A stretch of 64,000 nt of DNA, from positions 30,422,690-30,486,689 of the forward strand of contig CM063289.1 in assembly GCA_032173965.1 (NCBI GenBank), given 5' to 3'. The notes under the pieces are model-generated. The model was not told the origin of the DNA. It searched no databases and was given only the letters and a program-made list of their open reading frames with translations. The stretch's first letter is position 1, and every line of letters begins with the position of its first letter. This stretch comes from Sitta carolinensis. Its lineage: Eukaryota; Chordata; Aves; Passeriformes; Sittidae. Shown piece after piece: positions 58,779 to 64,000 of this stretch. A program made the position numbers and the translations under genes.

Positions 58779-58904
58779 TGAGGGACCACGAGGTCTCACA
58801 TCCTGATGAGTTCAGATAAGGACAATCACAGGAAATTATTTGGTTCTGATTTTTGTGCCCCACAAGGACTGGGCGTTGGATTATTTTGCATAAAGCAGAC
58901 TTAT

Positions 58905-59318
58905 TAAAATTTAAATTTAAATTTAAGCTTAAATTTAAGTTGAAAATAAAATTGGAATTAAAAGCAAAATTAAAATCGGAATGGAAATTAAAATTGGAAT
59001 GGAAATTAAAATTGGAATGGAAATTAAAATTGGAATGGAAATTAAAATTGAAATGGAAATTAAAATTGAAAAGGAAATTGAAATGGAAAAGGAAATTGAA
59101 ATGGAAAAGGAAATTGAAATGGAAATTGAAATGGAAATGGAAATGGAAAAGGAAATTGAAATGGAAATTGAAATGGAAATGGAAATTGAAATTGAAATTA
59201 TAATTGACATTGAAATTAAAATTATAATTGACATTGAAATCGATATTGAAATTAAAATTATAATCGAAATTGAAATTAAAATAATTGAAATTGAAATTAA
59301 AATTAAAATAAATAATTT
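58905..59318. repeat. Hexanucleotide (GAAATT / GGAAAT)n array in LRRC7 intron 4
   Basis: About 65 units of GAAATT, GGAAAT and AAAATT. It ends only about 57 bp before the exon 5 acceptor, so the branch point must lie in the short unique interval or in the array. No T-rich insertions disturb the acceptor tract. Confidence 0.94.
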
Positions 59319-59375
59319 CAAGCCATTCTGATGGATTCTTAGAGTGCACTCATTATTTTTCTCTCCTGTTTCCAG

Positions 59376-59432
59376 ACTTGTCAAATTGCGAATTTTGGAG
59401 TTAAGAGAGAACCACTTGAAAACTCTACCAAA
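59376..59432 (+). CDS. LRRC7: LRRC7 exon 5 of the window (residues 159-178)
   Basis: Acceptor 'ctctcctgtttccag|actt', donor 'ccaaa|gtaagt'. In the conserved phase it reads R-LVKLRILELRENHLKTLP-K, with Arg159 and Lys178 split by introns. That phase is reached only if exon 4 has 90 nt. From the 89-nt exon 4 as written, translation stops at TAA 59402-59404. The exon itself shows no damage. Confidence 0.95.
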
Positions 59433-60222
59433 GTAAGTGCTGGGCTCTTTCCATTTATTCACCTGGAATTTCCAAATGTGCCAAATATTCACATTGCTCA
59501 CAATGCAGGGCTGATATTTCTGTGATTAATTTTTTTTTTTCTATTTATAAAAGAAATTCTACTGAAGGTTTTTATCAAAAAAATCCCCAAACAATTAATA
59601 ATTCCGTGATATGAGAGAAGATGGACATTGGTGGATCAGCTGAGTGGAACTCAAAGGCCAAAATTTGATATTTTATGATAAATATCTGACAGTTTAAGAT
59701 AAATATCTGACAGTTTAAGATAAATATCTGGGGTTTTAAGATAAATATCTGTTATTTAAATATATAAATATCTGATATTTATCACGGGGCATTTTCCCTG
59801 AGCAAATATGCAACAGATAATTTTTTTTTTCCTTATATTTTTTTTTTGTAATTATGTCTTGAAAATATGCAAGAGATATATTTTTTTTTAATATATATTT
59901 TATATATTTATATTTTGCAAATAAGTAAAATCCACCAGGATTTTGTTATGGAAATAAATACTGCTGGCTTTTAACTTCAACAACCTCAACTGACATCTCC
60001 AGGAGAGAACACACTGAAATTTTATTTCAATATTCAATTTGCAATCCTAGATTTTGTTGCCCCTTGTTTGAAATATTGCAGAAATCAGCACCAAACTGGT
60101 GCAATTCCCTTTTTTTTTTTTTTTGCATGGCTGTGCCAATGCAGCTTTGTTTTTCTCCCTCCCCAAAGATGTTTTTGTGAGTTAAAAATCTCATTTTGAA
60201 GCTTTTTCCTCCTCTGCCCCAG
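59433..60222. other. LRRC7 intron 5
   Basis: Contains 'gataaatatctgacagttta' in about three adjacent copies (59675-59765), AT-rich patches and T-runs (60107-60125). No further element recognised. Confidence 0.6.
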
Positions 60223-60286
60223 GTCAATGCACAAACTGACCCAGCTGGAGAGGCTCGACCTGGGCAATAATGAGTTCTCAGAGCTG
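60223..60286 (+). CDS. LRRC7: LRRC7 exon 6 of the window (residues 178-199)
   Basis: Acceptor 'cctctgcccc ag|gtcaatg', donor 'gagctg|gtaagg', phase 0 at its end. It encodes K-SMHKLTQLERLDLGNNEFSE-L, the next leucine-rich repeat; the family continues P-E-V-L in the following exon, which lies beyond the window. Frame intact over 64 nt. Confidence 0.95.
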
Positions 60287-60309
60287 GTAAGGAATGCTCA
60301 GGATTTGAT

Positions 60310-60752
60310 GGGGATTTCGGTTGGATTTTATTGGGATTTTTGTTGGGTGTTATTGGGATTTTTGTTGGATTTTATTGGGATTTTTGTTGGGTGTTATTGG
60401 GATTTTTGTTGGATTTTATTGGGATTTTTGTTGGATGTTATTGGGATTTTTGTTGGATTTTCTTGGGATTTTTGTTGGATTTTATTGGGATTTTTGTTGG
60501 ATGTTACTGGGATTTTTATTGGATTTTCTTGGGATTTTTGTTGGGTGTTATTGGGATTTTTGTTGGGCGTTATTGGGATTTTTGTTGGATTTTATTGGGA
60601 TTTTTGTTGGGTGTTATTGGGATTTTTGTTGGGCGTCACTGGGATTTTTATTGGATTTTCTTGGGATTTTTGTTGGATGTTACTGGGATTTTTATTGGAT
60701 TTTATTGGGATTTTTGTTGGATTTTATTGGGATTTTTGTTGGATTTTATTTG
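60310..60752. repeat. 22-bp minisatellite in LRRC7 intron 6
   Basis: About 20 units of 'ttattgggatttttgttgga' plus tt or gtg, starting only 24 bp after the exon 6 donor. Because 22 is not a multiple of three, all three + phases read through as Trp/Phe/Gly/Leu-rich frames (up to 288 codons). These are artefacts. Confidence 0.95.
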
Positions 60753-61004
60753 GAATCCTGCGGGGTTTGGATCTCCCGTCCATGGGGCAGGGAATTTTCC
60801 TGGAAAGGCTTTGTGGGCTCCTGGCCATGGGCAAGGGGCACATTTCCCAAAGCAGCCTGGGCTCTGTGATCCCAGCAGAGCTCAGCTCTGGACTCCCAAA
60901 GGAGTTTTTATCCCTAAGTCGTCCCCAAAAATCAGGATTTGTTTCCCAGGGGTTGAAATCCTTTGGGAATTTTCTCTGTTGTCAGCACAGTGCTGTTCCT
61001 CGGG

Positions 61005-61842
61005 GTTGGGCAGCAGGGCAGGGGACCAGGGAGATTCTAGAAATACAAACACTCAGCAGCAGGGGCTCCAGGAATGAGAGCAAGGTTGGATAGAAAAGAA
61101 CAAAAGATATCTGAAAATAAAGATATTGCTGAGCTGGTTGGGATGGGCTGGGAAGAGATTTCATGGCTGAGGGCAAAGGATGAGTGTCCACAAACAAAAA
61201 TGTTTGCACCAAGGAAAGAGAAATCTCCAAAAGCAGAGAGAAACAGAAAACATGGTTTTACTAAATGAGAAGGATTTTCCACTGCAGAAAAACAGAAAAG
61301 TTTGGATTTAGAAGAACAAAAGATGGCTGAAAATAAAGATATTGCTGAGCTGGTTGGGATGGGCTGGGAAGAGATTTCATGGCTGGGAGCAAAGGATGAG
61401 TGTCCACAAACAAAAATGTTTGTACCAAGGAAAGAGAAATCTCCAAAAGCACAATCAAACTGAAAACGTGGTTTTACCAAGTCAGAAGAATTCTCCACTG
61501 CAGAAAAACAGAAAAACAAGTTTTAATCTTAGAACACGATGTGCTACCTGCTGGGGTTGGTCAGTTCGTGCCATAATCTGGGAATATCAGGAGTTGGGGT
61601 GGGCTGGAGGTGATGGCAAAGGGATTGGGGGTGTGGATTAAGATATCCAGCAGTGAGGAATATCTGCTCTCCAATGAAATCTCCAGTGCAAGCAGAGCAG
61701 AGGGGGCTCAGGCAGCCTCAGGCTGGAGCTGGCAGATTTTAGACCTGGCTTTAACCCACAGCCCCACATTGCTGTGACCTCTCCCCTGCAATAATCCCAG
61801 TTTTGGGAGCATCTCAAGCCCACACCTCTCCTCTCAGGCTCT
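61005..61842 (+). mobile_element. Dispersed repeat family A, copy 3, two internal units (LRRC7 intron 6)
   Basis: Direct-orientation relative of 31379-31978. Two internal units each contain 'gatattgctgagctggttgg' and 'ccaaggaaagagaaatctcc'. The tail (about 61547-61842) differs from copy 2 by only about two substitutions and a few short indels. A 160-codon minus-strand frame (61037-61519) runs through both units, related to the frame in copy 1. No known protein domain is recognised. Confidence 0.8.
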
Positions 61843-62232
61843 TACCCCTCGGGAGTCGGGGGAGAACAGGATCAGGGATCCTACAAGGGGATATTCCTGC
61901 AGCTTCAGTTAAAACTGAGATAATTCCACTCCAAACAAAGCCTGAAATGTCACCTGGTGCCAAGAAGCTGTCGCACAGTCTCTACATCTGTTTTATGGAG
62001 CAGCTCCCACCCTGTTCCAGGCTGCTCCATTATTCCAGGCAGGAGAAAAATGAGGATTTAACTCCAATTGTTAATTAAAATCTTCAGCGTGGATAAACAG
62101 AGCGAAATTTTCAGAAGTGCTGCTTGGAATTTTAACTGTAGGAATTAAATCCTTCCCGAGTTCAGAGCGTCTCTTCTGGGGGTGGCTTGGATTTGTGGTG
62201 TTTGTAAAGAAGTGGACAATATTCTGTATTTT

Positions 62233-62930
62233 TGTTATTCCTATTCTTGTTCCTATTCCATTTCCTATTCCTATTCCATTTCCTATTCCTATTCCTGTTC
62301 CTATTCCTATTCCTATTCCTATTCCTATTCCATTTCCTATTCCTATTCCTATTCCTGTTCCTATTCCTATTCCATTCATTCATCTGTTCCTATTCTATTC
62401 CTGTTCTTATTCCTATTCTATTCATGTTCCCATTCCATTCCTATTCCTGTTCCTATTCCATTCCTATTCCTATTCTATTCCTGTGTTTATTCCTATTCCA
62501 TTCCTATTCCTGCTCTTATTCCTTTTCTTATTCCTGTTCCTGCTCCTGTTCCTATTCCTATTCTATTCCTATCCCTATTCCTATTTCTATTCCATTCCTA
62601 TTACTATTCTATTCCTGTTTCTATTCCTATTCTTATTCCATTCCTATTCCTGCTCCTATTCCTGCTCCTGCTCCTATTCCTATTCCTATTCTATTCCTGT
62701 TTCCATTCCTGTTTCTATTCCTATTCTTATTCCATTCCTATTCCTGCTCCTATTCCTGCTCCTATTCCTGCCTCCTATTCCTGCTCCTATTCCTATTCTA
62801 TTCCTGTTTCTATTCCTATTCTTATTCCATTCCTATTGCTACTCCTGTTCCTGTTCCTATTCTTATTTCTATTCCTCTTCCTCTTCTTATTCTTTTTCTA
62901 TTCCTTTTCTCTCCTATTCCCATTCCCATT
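62233..62930. repeat. Hexanucleotide (TTCCTA)n array in LRRC7 intron 6
   Basis: About 700 bp of TTCCTA with CCATTC, CTGTTC, TTCTAT and GCTCC interruptions, pyrimidine-rich on the coding strand. Long Ser/Tyr/Leu or Phe/Leu/Pro frames (up to 318 codons) are artefacts. Confidence 0.95.
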
Positions 62931-62939
62931 CCCATTCTA

Positions 62940-63160
62940 CTCTATCCCACCTGCAGCAACCTGTGTGGAAAATGTGAATATTCCCCAAGCAGCCCCCACC
63001 CAAAGCACTTTTAGCAGAGACAAAGGAGATTTTATTGGCACTTGGATACCAACCCACAGGATCGTGGGGTGCCATAATGGGGAATATTCCATGGAGCTCC
63101 ACAAAAATGGGAAATTCCATCATCCTGGGCGATTGTAATCCAAGGAATTCCCCATCCAAG
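62940..63160 (-). mobile_element. Possible LTR-like fragment
   Basis: On the minus strand a CAATAAAATCTCCTTTGTCT stretch (complement around 63016-63038) resembles an LTR polyadenylation/R region, followed by T-rich 'gtctctgctaaaagtgcttt'. No termini or second copy were found, so this is tentative. Confidence 0.25.
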
Positions 63161-64000
63161 CGTGCCCTGCACAGCCCAGGAACAGGTCTTGGAGAAAGGC
63201 GTCCGTAAATGAGGGGGATTGAAAAGCAAATTAAAGTTGAGAGGGGAAATCCTGATTATCCATAATGACCTCAGCCCGTGAACGCTCCAGAGGGATAAAG
63301 GAACATTAATCAGCACGGGCACAAATAGCAGCAAATGGCCATTAATCAGTCCAGCCTGGGAATGAGAAGTGGTTCTAATCACTGAAGGACAGCAGAATTT
63401 CAATGGAATTAACAGAGGCAAAATAAATCATCTTTAAAACGCTCCCCACCGGTTTTTAATAGGAGCTCGTTACGTGGAGATGTGGAAAACAAGGGATGAG
63501 TTCTGTTCACCAGCTTTGTCCTTATCTGACGAGGCATCAGCTCCCTGGGCGAGGGAAAATCAGATTTTTGGGGGAATGGCAGCATCCCAAAGCAGAGCAC
63601 GAGGGGCAGCTCCAGGTCCCTCGCAGGGTCTGGAAGTCCATTGGTTTCTGCTTGGGGTGGAAGAATTCCAGGGCGATTGCACTGCTCCCAGATGCTGGAC
63701 CCTCACTGGAAGGGAATATTTCCTGGAGTATTTATTCAGTGGGACATTTAATACCAGGCTTTGGATCAAAATCTCCACGGCTTGAAGAGGCCAAGGCAAA
63801 TTGCAGGTGTTGCTTTGCTGTGGAAAATGGTTTGTGGGGGAGGAAAACACTGCTGAGGAAACCTGGGAATATTTGTGCCCTGGATTTGGAATCCTGGAGT
63901 TTCACAGCTCTGAGGAGTGGTTTGGGGAATTGCCTTTTTTTAGCTCCTCTCCCTGAAATGTTGAAAAGAAGGGAACAGAAGAGAGTTTGGTTTTGCAATT
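63161..64000. other. LRRC7 intron 6, unique portion
   Basis: No tandem array or recognised element. 63180-63400 is non-repetitive with 'aatggccattaatcagt'-type sequence. The next LRRC7 exon is not in the window. Confidence 0.5.

Larger units (their letters stand above)
51457..64000 (+). other. LRRC7: LRRC7 gene, 5' coding part (partial, runs off the right edge)
   Basis: Six exons encode the N-terminal region of densin-180, a LAP-family (leucine-rich repeat plus PDZ) scaffold of excitatory postsynaptic densities, known to bind CaMKII and alpha-actinin through its C-terminal part. That part is not in this window. Introns are 3945, 804, 1436, 1245 and 790 bp; intron 6 continues past 64000. LRRC7 is favoured over the paralogue ERBIN by residue choices from memory of both families, such as [34 protein letters not shown] and GNNEFSEL. 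Exon 4 carries a one-base deficit, so this copy may be mis-assembled or damaged. Confidence 0.93.

Noticed and set aside
51457..60286. Assignment to the paralogue ERBIN
   Set aside because: Residues [41 protein letters not shown] and GNNEFSEL fit LRRC7 better than ERBIN as I know both; the shared exon structure alone would not decide it.
5152..60752. Preference for unit lengths that are multiples of 11 bp (11, 11, 22, 44)
   Set aside because: Other arrays have units of 5, 6, 7, 8, 14, 16, 21, 26, 41, 42, 61 and 91 bp, so the pattern is probably selective counting.
60227..61093. 288-codon + frame that begins with true LRRC7 residues
   Set aside because: Only the first 20 or so residues are exon 6; the rest reads through the donor into a 22-bp intronic array.
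62117..63138. Long Ser/Tyr/Leu and Phe/Leu/Pro frames resembling membrane proteins
   Set aside because: Generated by a TTCCTA hexanucleotide repeat open in all three phases.

Overview
This is vertebrate nuclear DNA, most probably from a bird and plausibly a songbird. Two things point there. Many fragments are recognisable as the 3' end of the avian LINE CR1, and the one gene I can identify is a vertebrate-specific spliced gene with short introns. I see no bacterial, viral-genome or organellar gene content, no tRNA or rRNA gene and no CRISPR array.

The only protein-coding gene I can support is the 5' part of LRRC7 (densin-180, a LAP-family postsynaptic scaffold) on the + strand. Six exons with good splice sites carry the start codon and about 199 residues of the N-terminal leucine-rich repeats: 51457-51659, 55605-55722, 56527-56605, 58042-58130, 59376-59432 and 60223-60286. 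The gene continues beyond the right edge. Exon 1 opens at a splice acceptor only 14 nt before the ATG, so the promoter and 5' UTR exon lie further upstream and were not located. Exon 4 is one base shorter than the conserved frame requires. Taken literally, this shifts the frame and stops translation in exon 5. It is either a consensus error in a C-run or a real lesion.

Positions 1-51456 hold no gene that I can recognise. Every long open frame there falls in a tandem array or a dispersed repeat. The stretch is a mosaic of minisatellites and microsatellites with unit sizes of 5, 6, 7, 8, 11, 16, 20, 21, 26, 30, 31, 41, 42, 44, 61, 66, 91, about 175 and about 225 bp. Between them lie CR1 fragments in both orientations, LTR-like elements and four dispersed repeat families present in two or more copies. 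The LRRC7 introns are similar: intron 1 has a 49-bp array, a pyrimidine tract and two LTR-like elements; intron 3 has an 800-bp purine array; intron 4 has two arrays; intron 6 has two arrays and a dispersed element.

Points most worth following up are these: the one-base deficit in LRRC7 exon 4; a dispersed element ('family A') with one, two or three internal ~215-bp units in its three copies, two of which have near-identical tails flanking the LRRC7 exons in direct orientation; minisatellites grown from pieces of CR1; a solo LTR ending 48 bp before the exon 2 acceptor; and an insertion of about 555 bp exposed by comparing two copies of another repeat. I found no previously undescribed protein system. 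The novelty is in repeat biology and in the state of LRRC7.
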